Shown: positions 17,507-27,200 of the stretch, one piece after another
How the letters are laid out: each line of letters opens with the position of its first letter
How positions within the stretch are numbered: position 1 is the stretch's first letter
Assembly (NCBI GenBank): GCA_030430845.1
Contig: JAUIKE010000024.1
Span: 1-64,000 of the forward strand
Direction of reading: 5' to 3'
Length of the DNA: 64,000 bases
Source of the DNA: Bacteroidia bacterium
Lineage (GTDB): Bacteria > Bacteroidota > Bacteroidia > Chitinophagales > Saprospiraceae
The notes under the pieces: model-generated
What the model was told of the DNA's origin: nothing
Database searches by the model: none
Seen by the model: the letters and a program-made list of their open reading frames with translations, nothing else
Program-made: the position numbers and the translations under genes

Positions 17507-18346
17507 ATGAAAGTCAGTTTTCTTTTACCCCTTTTTCTTTGTAGTACCCTTCAATTTGGATGGAGTCAAAACGGTTTACCGTCCACTTACGGAGCCAGGA
17601 GCATTGCCATGGGCAACACGGGCGTCTCTATGGAGGATGTGGGGGCTTTATTGAACAACCAGGCCGGCCTGGCAGGTTTGACTTCCTTTTCTGCCTTGAT
17701 CGCTGCAGAGCAACGCTTTGCCATCTCGGATCTGCAATCGGTGGCTGCGGGAGTTGCACTGCCTACCGGAGGAGGAACTTTCGGCTTAAGTTTGCAATAT
17801 TTTGGATTTGATCTGTACAATGAGCAAAGGCTCGGGCTGACTTATGCGCGCAACTTATTCGATAATTTGTCTATCGGAGCTCAATTCGTCGTGCACAATA
17901 CCCGTATAGAGGAATATGGCAGTAAATGGACAGCTGCGGTGGAACTGGGCTTACGCTATGAAATCACCGATGGTTTAGCGGTAGGCGCCCATGTATTTAA
18001 TCCGGCCAGAATAGAAGTGATCGAAGGGGAGTTTTTACCTACTGTACTCCGGTTAGGTTTTTCGTATAAATCTTCTGATAAGGCTACTTTCGCCGCTGAA
18101 ATAAGTAAAGACATCGATTATCCGGTTCAGGTCAGGGCCGGTTTTGAGTATCAGCTTGCCGCCCCTATCGCATTAAGGGCGGGTGTTCAGACGGCGCCGG
18201 AAAAATGGAGTTTTGGTATGGGGTATCATTTGGAAAAACAGCACCTTGTTGTGGATCTAAGCGCCTCTCATCATCAGTTTTTAGGATTTACGCCTGCGAT
18301 TAGTTTGGCCTTCATCCCTCAGAAAAACATGGAATCTAATCAATAG
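17507..18346 (+). CDS. PorV/PorQ-like outer-membrane beta-barrel protein
   Basis: The product has 279 residues with a signal peptide (FLLPLFLCSTLQFGWSQ). The mature N-terminus has the conserved GARSIAMGNTGVSMEDVGALLNNQAGLA segment type of the PorV/PorQ/UPF0164 group, related to FadL barrels. Regular amphipathic strands follow (FGLSLQYFGF, LSIGAQFVVH, AFIPQ at the end). Members include the T9SS shuttle PorV, but this one is shorter than PorV and sits alone, so its role is open. A TACTTTAG sequence at 17481-17488 may be its -7 box. Confidence 0.78.
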   Translation: MKVSFLLPLFLCSTLQFGWSQNGLPSTYGARSIAMGNTGVSMEDVGALLNNQAGLAGLTSFSALIAAEQRFAISDLQSVAAGVALPTGGGTFGLSLQYFGFDLYNEQRLGLTYARNLFDNLSIGAQFVVHNTRIEEYGSKWTAAVELGLRYEITDGLAVGAHVFNPARIEVIEGEFLPTVLRLGFSYKSSDKATFAAEISKDIDYPVQVRAGFEYQLAAPIALRAGVQTAPEKWSFGMGYHLEKQHLVVDLSASHHQFLGFTPAISLAFIPQKNMESNQ

Positions 18347-18651
18347 CTTCAGGCTTTTACTTGGAAAACATGGGTGCCTCAAAAATGGACTGCACCACCT
18401 TAGGGTATCCGGTTTTCGTCGTTTACGCTGAAAAGTTGAGAGCATCAGACTAAAGTATGATGACCCGACATTGTAAAAATGTAGTCCAAGTGGGACCACA
18501 TTTGCTTCGGTAACTAACTGAAAAACAAGTGTTTAAAAACAGGAAAATGCCTGAGTTGTCATTTGAGTTGTCGAAATTTGAAGTTAAGAAAAAAATAGGT
18601 TGGATGTTTTGTGTTCGGCCTGTTTTTGTTTGAAGTAAAATTTTAAAAACA
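18347..18651. other. Intergenic, 305 bp, nothing recognised
   Basis: This spacer lies between the end of the PorV-like gene and the 3' end of the metal island's minus-strand operon. I see no plausible gene, strong hairpin or promoter. It marks the change from core genes to the AT-richer island. Confidence 0.6.
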
Positions 18652-19401
18652 CTAAATCAATAGGAATATCATTATTGTTGCCATCAGAATCATAATTGAG
18701 TTTTCCGTTAAAGTCACCTTAGTCATAGGTAAATTAAAAACTGTACCCAGGCAGGCACATTGAATGCGCTTTTTGTCCAGTAAAGTCTTGGCTACCCCTA
18801 ATGCCCCAATCGATACTATAATTAAGGAAATGGAATTGGTAATTACTAAGTTTATTCCCATAAAATAGGCAATACCCAAAGCTAGCTCAATAAAAGGATA
18901 AATATATCCATACCCAAGCCATTTTCCGGCAATAGGATCGTAGGTAGAAAAAGAATAGGCAAATCCTTTTAAGTCCAGCAATTTGAAAAAGGAAAACACC
19001 ACGAAAAAACCTCCCATAAAATATTGCATTGCTTTCATGGTATTCCAACTTCCTGCAATTACCTGGCTTAGAAGTACTCCTCCAATCAGGTAGAAAAACA
19101 CCAAGAACAATGGGTACAACCTCTTGTAATCCGAGGCAGAATCATCTTGAGGAATTTCTGTCGATGCCTCAACGGAATTGGTCACCCCACTTTCTATATC
19201 TGTAAGGACATAGTTTCCCTTTTCCAATAACTTTTGCTGCATGGTTTCAGTATCGATATGTTTTTCCATGGAAACAGATGCCATGCCTGTTGATAAATCA
19301 ATATTCACATCTTTTATTCCATCGATTTTTTTCAATATAGATGAAACGCTACTGACACAACCATTACAGGTCATTCCGGTGATTTTATACGAATGTGTCA
19401 T
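18652..19401 (-). CDS. HMA domain fused to MauE/DoxX-like membrane protein
   Basis: The product has 249 residues. Residues 1-70 form a heavy-metal-associated domain with the metal-binding GMTCNGC motif. After a polar linker come four or five membrane segments (LFLVFFYLIGGVLL, FMGGFFVVFSFFKLLDL, YIYPFIELALGIAYFMGI, SISLIIVSIGALGVAKTLL and the C-terminal ILMATIMIFLLI), of the MauE/DoxX type, with a QCACLG cysteine pair before the last one. It probably handles copper or another soft metal at the inner membrane. It is the last gene of the operon running from the CopB-type ATPase. Confidence 0.82.
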   Translation of the reverse strand: MTHSYKITGMTCNGCVSSVSSILKKIDGIKDVNIDLSTGMASVSMEKHIDTETMQQKLLEKGNYVLTDIESGVTNSVEASTEIPQDDSASDYKRLYPLFLVFFYLIGGVLLSQVIAGSWNTMKAMQYFMGGFFVVFSFFKLLDLKGFAYSFSTYDPIAGKWLGYGYIYPFIELALGIAYFMGINLVITNSISLIIVSIGALGVAKTLLDKKRIQCACLGTVFNLPMTKVTLTENSIMILMATIMIFLLI

Positions 19402-19469
19402 AATTCTTTTTATACAAAGAAACAGGAATTATGTCCCTTTCCTTTACAGGATATTGGGTTTTTGTTATA

Positions 19470-20054
19470 TCATTTTGTGTCCTGAATTTGATCCAAAGAA
19501 TTTCTTTTTGATCCGGTCATTTTTTTGAAGGCTGTAGGCGTCAAGCCTGTAACCTGCTTAAACTGGCCAGATAAATGAGCAGCACTACTATAGCCTAAAC
19601 CAAAGGCAATTTCTCCAAGGCTAAGTTCATCATAAATCAACAACTCTTTTACTCGTTCAAGCTTCTGAAGAATGATGAATTTTTCAATGGTAATTCCTTC
19701 AATCGAAGAGAAAAGTCTACTTAAGCTATAGTAATTAATGCCAACCTGCTGCTCCAAAAAATCAGAGAAGTTGGTGGATGCAGGCTTATTTTTGTCATGG
19801 TGAACGTGCTCAATAATTATTGTCTTTACCTGCTCAATAATCTGCCGCTGTCGATCATTTATCAGTTCAAAACCACTTGACAGTAATACTTTTTCTACCT
19901 GCATAAATTCCACCTCCGATAATTCACCATTGAGCTCTGCTTTTCCCAATTCTATGGATTCGACGCCAATTCCCAATTTTTCCAAATCCTCTTTCACTAC
20001 TCGAATGCAACGATTGCATACCATGTTTTTAATATATATCGCGGTCTTTTTCAT
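19470..20054 (-). CDS. AraC-family regulator with N-terminal HMA-like domain
   Basis: The product has 194 residues from the ATG at 20054. Residues 1-65 form an HMA-like fold with a CNRC pair (IKNMVCNRCIRVVKEDL). The C-terminal 100 residues are the double helix-turn-helix of AraC proteins (SLGEIAFGLGYSSAAHLSGQ, FKQVTGLTPTAFKKM). This puts a soft-metal sensor directly on a DNA-binding domain; the likely targets are the neighbouring metal genes. Its start lies 11 bp after the DUF2911 stop, in the same operon. Confidence 0.88.
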   Translation of the reverse strand: MKKTAIYIKNMVCNRCIRVVKEDLEKLGIGVESIELGKAELNGELSEVEFMQVEKVLLSSGFELINDRQRQIIEQVKTIIIEHVHHDKNKPASTNFSDFLEQQVGINYYSLSRLFSSIEGITIEKFIILQKLERVKELLIYDELSLGEIAFGLGYSSAAHLSGQFKQVTGLTPTAFKKMTGSKRNSLDQIQDTK

Positions 20055-20065
20055 AAACAATATTG

Positions 20066-20665
20066 TTAAAGAACCTCTACTTCAAATGACACTTTCTTGT
20101 GTTCCCACATTACCGAAATAGTGCCCTTGTTTCCTTCAGTAGGTTTCACCTCGTAGGTGAGTGCTTCTGCTATTTCGGGTAATTGTTCAGGTAGTACCTG
20201 AAAGCGAACTACATCTTCTGCTTCATTGTAATCATCATCCAGATGTTGTTCATGATTTTTGTTTAGAATGACCGTCCATTCCTCCTTACCCGGTATGGTG
20301 AAAAAACCGTAGGTCCCGGCAGGGATGGTCTTCCCATTTATCTTAACATCTTTATTGAAGTTTATGGAGGTAGCTTTATGTGCACCAGTTACCCAGACTT
20401 GATCGTAGGCTACGAGCCCGCCCCAAATTGTTCGTCCCCGAACACTTGGAGATGAATAATCGATATGTACATGCACATCTCCAATATTGGCCATCGCGTT
20501 AGTTCTTGGACTTAGTGGTTTCTTGTCAGTTGTTTCTTCTGGATCGTTTTGAGAAAGATGTTCATGATGCTCACCATCTCCAGTTGCTTGTTTGTCTTGT
20601 CCTTGATTGCAACTAATTCCCAGAAACAAAAATGAGATTAAAAACAGAAAAATTATTCGGTTCAT
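20066..20665 (-). CDS. DUF2911 lipoprotein
   Basis: The product has 199 residues with a lipoprotein signal and lipobox cysteine Cys19 (FLFLGISC). A His/acid-rich stretch follows (GEHHEHL), then the DUF2911 domain from about residue 50 (SPRTNAMANIGDVHVHIDYS, SVRGRTIWGG, VWVTGAHKATSINF, GTYGFFTIPG). The function of DUF2911 is unknown; it is common as an envelope lipoprotein in Bacteroidota. Its place between a copper-type ATPase and the HMA-AraC regulator, with the His-rich linker, suggests periplasmic metal contact. Confidence 0.87.
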   Translation of the reverse strand: MNRIIFLFLISFLFLGISCNQGQDKQATGDGEHHEHLSQNDPEETTDKKPLSPRTNAMANIGDVHVHIDYSSPSVRGRTIWGGLVAYDQVWVTGAHKATSINFNKDVKINGKTIPAGTYGFFTIPGKEEWTVILNKNHEQHLDDDYNEAEDVVRFQVLPEQLPEIAEALTYEVKPTEGNKGTISVMWEHKKVSFEVEVL

Positions 20666-20691
20666 TTTAGATTGATTTTTATGGTAAAAAT

Positions 20692-22701
20692 TTAGATTAA
20701 TTCTTTCTTTAAAAGCTGTGCATTAATAGCCACAATCACAGTACTAAGACTCATTAAGGCAGCACCGATTGCTGGTGAAATCATAATGCCCCAACTATAC
20801 AAAACACCTGCGGCAAGAGGGATCGCAATGACATTGTAAGCAGTAGCCCAGATTAAATTTTGAATCATTTTTCGGTAAGTTGCTTTCCCAAAGAGGATTA
20901 AATTGGTAATGTCTTTGGGATTACTATTCACGAGGATGATATCGGCAGTCTCTGCAGCTACATCAGTTCCGCTTCCCACAGCAATTCCTACATCTGCTTG
21001 AGCCAGGGCAGGAGCATCGTTAATGCCGTCACCAGTCATTGCAACAAATTGATTCTGATCTTGTAACTCTTTGATCTTCTTTAATTTTTGATCTGGCAAT
21101 ACTTCCGCATAGAAGTCATCCATATTTAAGGTTTTACTTACTTTTTCAGCTACAGCTTTATTATCGCCAGTAAGCATAACGGTCTTGATATCATTTTTAT
21201 AAAGAGTTTGAATAGCAGAGGCACTTTCGGGCCTAATTTGATCAGCAAGAGATATAAATCCAGCTAGTTCATTTTCTATCAATATGAAGACGATGGTTTC
21301 ACTTCCATCATTTTGAGCGGCTCCTGGAATGGGTATATCATTTTCCGCTAAATAACCAGGACTAACTACTTTAACAGATTTTCCTTCCACATTTGCTTCC
21401 ACGCCTTTGCCGGTAATAGCTATAAATCCTTCCGCTTTGGGCACTTTAATACCAAGTTCTTTGGTCTTTTCCATAATTCCTTCGGCAATTGGATGCTCAG
21501 AATTGGCTTCTAAAGCACTTGCTATGCGCAATAACTCTTTATCTTCCAACCCATCTTGAAGACTTTCAAAACGATTGACGCCAAATTCTCCGGTTGTCAG
21601 CGTGCCTGTTTTATCGAAGACAAGTGTAGAGATTTTACGAGCATTTTCAAAGGCGGTACGATTACGGATCAATAATCCATTTTGTGCCGAAACAGAAGTA
21701 GAAATAGCGGTAACTAACGGAATAGCCAAGCCCAGGGCATGAGGACAAGATATAACCATTACAGTTACCATTCGCTCTAGTGCGAATGCAAAATCTTTTC
21801 CTAATATGAGCCAAACTGTTAAGGTTCCAAAGCCCACCGCCAGTGCTACAATCGTTAGCCAAAATGCAGCACGATCTGCCAGTTTTTGGGTTTTGGATTT
21901 TCGCCCTTGAGCTTCTCGAACCATCGTGATGACCTTTGATAAATAGGTATCTTCTCCAGTGCCCTGTACTTTGACTTTTAACGAACCGTTACCATTAATT
22001 GCCCCGCCGATAACAGTATCCCCTTTACTTTTACTCACAGGTTTGCTTTCGCCGGTAAGCATACTCTCGTTTAGATTGCTCTCTCCCTCGATGATAATTC
22101 CGTCAGCGGGAATCTTTTCTCCCGGCTTTGTCAGGATGATATCCTCTTTCTTCAGCTCACTGACTTTCACGTCCATGATATGATCATCGTGAACCAAATG
22201 GGCTTCATCGGGCATGAGCGCCATTAGCTTTTCAAGTGCTCTAGATGCACCCAGGACTGATTTCATTTCGATCCAATGGCCAAGAAGCATTACAACAATA
22301 AGCGTAGCCAATTCCCAGAAGAACGTCTTTCCTTTCAGCCCGAAAACAACAGCGGTACTGTAAGCGTAGGCTACAGTGATCGCAATGGCGATCAAGGTCA
22401 TCATACCTGGGGTCTTTTCTTTTAACTCATCGATTAGCCCTTTTAAAAATGGATAACCACCATAGAAAAATATAATACTGGATAAGGTAAACAGTATATA
22501 TTTGTCACCAATGAATTGCCAGTTCAGACCAAGCCATTGCTGGATCATAGGTGATAACAGCAGGACTGGGACGGTAAGTATTAGTGAAATCCAAAATCGT
22601 TTTTTAAAATCTTCGATCATCATCTTGTGATGCTCATGATGTTGCCCTCCATGACTATGCTGGGTGTGTGAATTGTTGGGTTTATGATGGTGGTGTTTCA
22701 T
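20692..22701 (-). CDS. copB: CopB-type copper-translocating P-type ATPase (P1B-3)
   Basis: The product has 669 residues. A His-rich N-terminus (MKHHHHKPNNSHTQHSHGG) replaces HMA domains. TM6 carries CPH (VISCPHALGLAIP, near residue 318), the signature of CopB/P1B-3 pumps rather than the CPC of CopA. The phosphorylation motif DKTGTLTTGE is near 359, with TGES, the HP-type motif SEHPIAEG and GDGINDAPALAQADVG all present. It should export copper or silver across the inner membrane. It is first in a minus-strand operon with DUF2911, HMA-AraC and HMA-MauE genes. Confidence 0.92.
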   Translation of the reverse strand: MKHHHHKPNNSHTQHSHGGQHHEHHKMMIEDFKKRFWISLILTVPVLLLSPMIQQWLGLNWQFIGDKYILFTLSSIIFFYGGYPFLKGLIDELKEKTPGMMTLIAIAITVAYAYSTAVVFGLKGKTFFWELATLIVVMLLGHWIEMKSVLGASRALEKLMALMPDEAHLVHDDHIMDVKVSELKKEDIILTKPGEKIPADGIIIEGESNLNESMLTGESKPVSKSKGDTVIGGAINGNGSLKVKVQGTGEDTYLSKVITMVREAQGRKSKTQKLADRAAFWLTIVALAVGFGTLTVWLILGKDFAFALERMVTVMVISCPHALGLAIPLVTAISTSVSAQNGLLIRNRTAFENARKISTLVFDKTGTLTTGEFGVNRFESLQDGLEDKELLRIASALEANSEHPIAEGIMEKTKELGIKVPKAEGFIAITGKGVEANVEGKSVKVVSPGYLAENDIPIPGAAQNDGSETIVFILIENELAGFISLADQIRPESASAIQTLYKNDIKTVMLTGDNKAVAEKVSKTLNMDDFYAEVLPDQKLKKIKELQDQNQFVAMTGDGINDAPALAQADVGIAVGSGTDVAAETADIILVNSNPKDITNLILFGKATYRKMIQNLIWATAYNVIAIPLAAGVLYSWGIMISPAIGAALMSLSTVIVAINAQLLKKELI

Positions 22702-22879
22702 GATTAACTTATTTTATTTGTCAATTGTAAACCTTCTTTCTAGACCGAAATCCCGCCAGGCTCTAAGAGCAAAAGTGAAAAGGATAACCGTGAAGATTTG
22801 AGAAAGAGGATAAGTGCACAAACACACTAAGCCACTGCAATGCCATCTGCATTGAGTGGTGAAAACTGAAAAGGAATGG

Positions 22880-23305
22880 CTAGCAAAGGAATCTCTGCAA
22901 TCTTATTGGTAAGTCACAGACAATCAGCGGAGGTTTGTAGTTAAGGTACTGAGGGGAAGGAGTATCTATAGAAGGCAGTTCATTATGGCGTTTGACAAAT
23001 AAACCACTTAAAAGAACTGGATTTAAATTGATTTCGACTTCGCTGCCGGGAATGTATTGATCTGTTTCAGACTTTATATATTTCGTTTCGTCGTCACAAC
23101 AGCCTTTTGACTCCTTTTTATTGTAGTTTTCAACACTATGCATAGAACAACTGGCCATTGCTTTTTCTTTATGACAAACTTCTGCCTCAAAGAAAATTGC
23201 CATACTTTTTAGCTCATTCTGGCAGTAGTGCATTTTAAGCACAAAACCAGTAGAACTGATTGAAATGAGCAATGCAAGAAAAATATGTCCTATTTTGTAA
23301 ATCAA
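22880..23305 (-). CDS. HYC_CC_PP family small envelope protein
   Basis: The product has 141 residues with an N-terminal signal or membrane segment (HIFLALLISISSTGFVL). It shows the three landmarks that give the family its name: HYC (residues 26-28), CC in KGCCDDE and PP in NYKPPLIV. Extra Cys and His residues are spread through it. These proteins occur next to metal-efflux genes in Bacteroidota; the function is unknown. The frame has only a TTG start (23305), placed shortly after a TAnnTTTG promoter box. It is divergent from the DUF6660-like gene. Confidence 0.8.
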   Translation of the reverse strand: MIYKIGHIFLALLISISSTGFVLKMHYCQNELKSMAIFFEAEVCHKEKAMASCSMHSVENYNKKESKGCCDDETKYIKSETDQYIPGSEVEINLNPVLLSGLFVKRHNELPSIDTPSPQYLNYKPPLIVCDLPIRLQRFLC

Positions 23306-23319
23306 TTTAGACCTTTTTG

Positions 23320-23327
23320 CAAAGGTA
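23320..23327 (-). promoter_or_regulatory. -7 promoter box for the HYC_CC_PP gene
   Basis: The minus strand reads TACCTTTG, an exact TAnnTTTG match, 14 nt before the TTG start. A TTG lies 15 nt upstream, closer than the usual 19-21. Confidence 0.5.
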
Positions 23328-23591
23328 CAAATAATTAAGGAGCAAGACTTTACATAATTTTGGGCAGGAGTTATAAAATATTGATGTAAGCTCCTTGGAG
23401 GGTATTGAATCTCCTATGACCAAAAGGGTTTCCCTTCTATGAAATCATACTATTTCTTTTTGCGCAAAAGTTCTTTCTGTTTTCAATGACAACATTTGAA
23501 GGTGACCAAACTGTGAAGTGAGTAGTTATGACTTAATTCATTAGATTTAGTAGATTTGAATACCCACATTTGATAACTAAACTACATGCAA

Positions 23592-23622
23592 TTGCATTGC
23601 ATTCTTTTTATTATTACTTTTG
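23592..23622 (+). promoter_or_regulatory. Promoter of the DUF6660-like gene
   Basis: TTG at 23592-23594 and TACTTTTG at 23615-23622 are 20 nt apart, matching the Bacteroidota -33/-7 arrangement. The ATG at 23629 is only 6 nt downstream of the box, which predicts a leaderless or nearly leaderless mRNA. Confidence 0.6.
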
Positions 23623-23628
23623 CGCCAA

Positions 23629-23967
23629 ATGAAATGGACTACTACTATATTGAGCTTATACTTTCTGGCTTTAGCTGTACTTCCTTGTGCAGATGAAGCA
23701 GGCTGGTGTGTGTTTGATATAGAAAGTACCGTTGGCCTAGAGATACATCAAAGTGGTGATCATGATCACAAAAATGATTACTCAGATCATTGTTCCCCTC
23801 TTTGCACCTGTAGTTGTTGCCAAATCACGGTTCGCACGCCGACTAAAATTAATTTGGATATTTCTCCTGCGACCATTTCCTTTTCCGATCCTTCCTCTCT
23901 AGAATCCTCACTTAAGGATCTCACTTCTCTAAATGACATCTGGCAGCCGCCAAAATCAATGGGTTAA
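23629..23967 (+). CDS. Small Cys/His-rich exported protein, DUF6660-like
   Basis: The product has 112 residues from the ATG at 23629 (a TTG three codons upstream lies inside the promoter). A signal segment (TTILSLYFLALAVLPC) is followed by an acidic, His-rich middle (SGDHDHKNDYSDHCSP) and a cysteine cluster (CTCSCC). This fits the small DUF6660-type proteins found before CzcA/CusA operons in Bacteroidota; I recall the family by appearance and cannot confirm it here. It probably binds metal in the periplasm. Confidence 0.72.
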   Translation: MKWTTTILSLYFLALAVLPCADEAGWCVFDIESTVGLEIHQSGDHDHKNDYSDHCSPLCTCSCCQITVRTPTKINLDISPATISFSDPSSLESSLKDLTSLNDIWQPPKSMG

Positions 23968-23997
23968 CCTGTTTGCAGGGTTATGACCCTGCCCATT
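23959..23997 (+). terminator. Hairpin after the DUF6660-like gene
   Basis: GCAGGGT at 23975-23981 pairs with ACCCTGC at 23986-23992 around a TATG loop, and an outer ATGGG/CCCAT pairing is followed by TTTCTTT. It partly separates this gene from the CzcA operon. Confidence 0.65.
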
Positions 23998-24202
23998 TCT
24001 TTAGTATGGTTTAACCTGAAGTTGGATGCTGTAGCTCCCAAAGAGACAGTGTGCTAAGACAAAGTACATTGAACAAGATGTAAATCTATTCAATAGATCC
24101 ATTGGTCGTAAATCCTTCAAACCTATGAAGGATGATCACCATCAAAGTTCGGCACCTCTTTATTAGCTGCTGCATTCGGCTGCAAAAGCATTTACATTTC
24201 AC

Positions 24203-27200
24203 ATGATTGATCAAATTATTGCTTTTTCTGTCAAGAATAAGCTAATCATTGGTCTGTTCACTTTTGCTCTCATTGGTGTGGGCATCTGGAGCATGACCAA
24301 AGTACCCATCGACGCCGTCCCGGATATCACCAACAATCAGGTTCAGGTGATTACGCAAGCGCCAAACCTGGGTACCGAAGACATCGAACAATTTATTACC
24401 TATCCGGTAGAGGTGGCGATGGCCAACTTGCCGGGAGTTTTGGAGATCCGATCTGTTTCCCGCTTCGGACTCTCCGTAGTAACTATCGTTTTTGAAGACT
24501 ATATGGACACTTATCTGCCGCGACAACTAGTCAACGAAAAATTGGCGATGGTTAAGGAAGAGATCCCTGCCGGCTTTGGAGAATTCTTCATGGGGCCTAT
24601 CTCAACCGGCCTGGGTGAGATCTACCAATATACCCTTGAAGTGGAGGAAGCCTACTCCGACAGGTATTCCGCCATGGAACTGCGCAGCATCCAGGATTGG
24701 ATCGTACGCAGGCAGATGTCCATGGTACCGGGAGTGGTGGAAGTCAATGCTTTCGGCGGAAAACTCAAACAGTATGAAGTGGCTGTCGATCCCGACGAAT
24801 TGCGGGCGATAGACCTAACTATTACCGATATTTTTGATGCGCTGGAGCGCAACAATCAAAATACCGGTGGAGCGTATATCGAAAAAAACCACCAGGCAAA
24901 CTTTATTCGGGGAGAAGGCCTGGCCCGTAGTATCCAGGATATCGAAAACATCGTAGTCAAAACGGTGGGTAATATCCCCATCCGTATCGCAGATGTAGCC
25001 AAAGTAAAGTTTGGGACGGCGGTCCGCTACGGAGCCTTTACCAAAGATGGCAAAGGAGAAGCTGTGGGTGGTATGATCCTGATGCTGAAAGGGGCTAATT
25101 CCAATGAGGTAATTAGCGATGTAAAAGAGCGGGTCGCCCAGATCCAGACCTCCCTGCCGGAAGGTGTAACGATAGCACCTTTCCTGGATCGCAGCACACT
25201 GATTGCTGAAACAACGAGTACCGTATCTACCAACTTACTGGAAGGCGCGCTCATTGTAATATTTGTCCTGGTTTTCCTGTTGGGCAACTGGCGAGGCGGG
25301 CTTATTGTGGCCTCTACCATTCCGTTATCGCTACTCTTCGCATTCATCCTGATGAATGCCTTTGACGTATGGGCCAACCTGATGAGCCTGGGTGCTATCG
25401 ATTTTGGTATTATCGTAGACGGTGCCGTGATCATCGTAGAAGGGACCGTATTCTTCATGGTGCAACGCTTGCAACAAGGTAATAAGATGGATGCAGAAGC
25501 GCGAGATGAAGTAGCGCGTAGTTCAGCCAGTAAAATGATGAATGCTGCCTTTTTCGGTCAGTTGATCATTCTGATCGTGTTTTTGCCTATTCTGTTTTTG
25601 GAGGGCGTAGAAGGAAAAATGTTCCAGCCGATGGCCTTGACCTTCATGTTTGCCATGCTTGGCGCGATGATCCTTTGCCTAACTTATGTGCCGATGATCT
25701 CAGCCTTGTTCATTCGCGTAGGAAAGGCCGAACGGCGCACGTGGGGAGATCGGATCGTCCTCTGGATCGAAGATAAATACGAAACAGTTTTGGCAGGAGT
25801 GTTAAAACGGACGATCATTATTCTCACTTCAGCCCTTGCCCTATTTGTACTCTCCGTTTTTGCCTTTAGCCGCATGGGAGGAGAATTTATACCGCAACTG
25901 GATGAAGGGGATATCGCCTTTCACATTATTCTGAAACCGGGCAGCGCCCTTTCAGAGAGTATCGAAACAGCCACCAAGATCGAACGCATCCTGCTCGAAA
26001 ATTTCCCGGAAATAGAACACGCCATGACTCGTTTCGGAGTAGCTGATGTACCCACCGATCCGATGCCGATGGATATCGGAGACTGTTTTGTTTTACTGAA
26101 ACCTAAAGACGAATGGGTTTCGGCCGAGACCAAAGAAGAACTCATTATCAAAATGAAAGAAAAGCTCAATGTAGTGCCTGGGGTCAATTACGAGTTTACC
26201 CAGCCCATTGAGATGCGATTTAATGAGCTGCTGACCGGCGTACGCGAAGATATAGCCGTCAAGCTCTACGGAGAAGATCTGCAACTACTGGCCGAGAAAG
26301 CCGAAGAAATGGGCCGGATTATCGCTACCGTACCCGGAGTAGGGGATATGAAAGTGGAAGCGACTACCGGATTACCGCAGATGACGGTCAACCACGACCG
26401 GGAGAAATTGGCCCAGTATGGTTTGAATGTCAATGACATCAATAATGTGATCGAAGGCGCATTTGCCGGGGCTAAGGCCGGAGTGATCTTTGAAGGAGAA
26501 AAAAGGTATGATCTGGTCGTTCGTCTGGATTCCGTGCACAGAACCAATATCAACGATCTGAAAAATCTTTATATCAACACCCCATCCGGCTCACAGGTCC
26601 CGCTCAAAGAATTGGCCGATATCAGTTACGAACCCGGTCCGATGCAGATCAGCCGGGATAATACCAATCGCAGGACTTACGTAGGGGTTAACGTCCGCGG
26701 TCGGGATGTCAAAACGTTGGTGGAGGAGATTCGGCAAAAACTGGATGCTCAACTGCAATTACCCCCCGGCTACTATATCCGCTACGGCGGCGCCTTTGAG
26801 AATCTGGAAAGGGCTACTCAGCGCCTACAGGTAGTCGTACCGATTGCCTTAGCCTTGATCTTTTTGCTCATATTTTTTGCACTGCGCTCCTTCAGGCAGA
26901 GTATGATGATCTACATGGCCATACCACTCGCGGCCATTGGTGGGGTATTCTCCCTTTGGCTACGGGATATGCCCTTCAGTATTTCGGCCGGAGTGGGTTT
27001 CATCGTGCTCTTCGGGGTGGCTGTACTGAACGGCCTGGTGCTAATCAGCGGTTGGAACGAGCTTAAGGAAGAAGGGATGACGGACCTGGAAGATCGGATC
27101 AAAACCGGAGCACGTCGAAGAATTCGCCCAATCTTATTGACTGCATTGACCGATATACTAGGGTTTCTGCCGATGGCTTTATCTGCTTCCGCCGGAGCTG

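Larger units (their letters stand above)
23306..23628. other. Divergent promoter region between two small metal genes
   Basis: These 323 bp separate the HYC_CC_PP and DUF6660-like genes. Each end holds a TAnnTTTG box directed at the adjacent gene. The middle is AT-rich and I see no gene or long repeat in it. Confidence 0.6.

Noticed and set aside
18281-18499. 72-codon minus-strand frame after the PorV-like gene
   Set aside because: It overlaps the end of a supported gene and has no recognisable composition or start signal.
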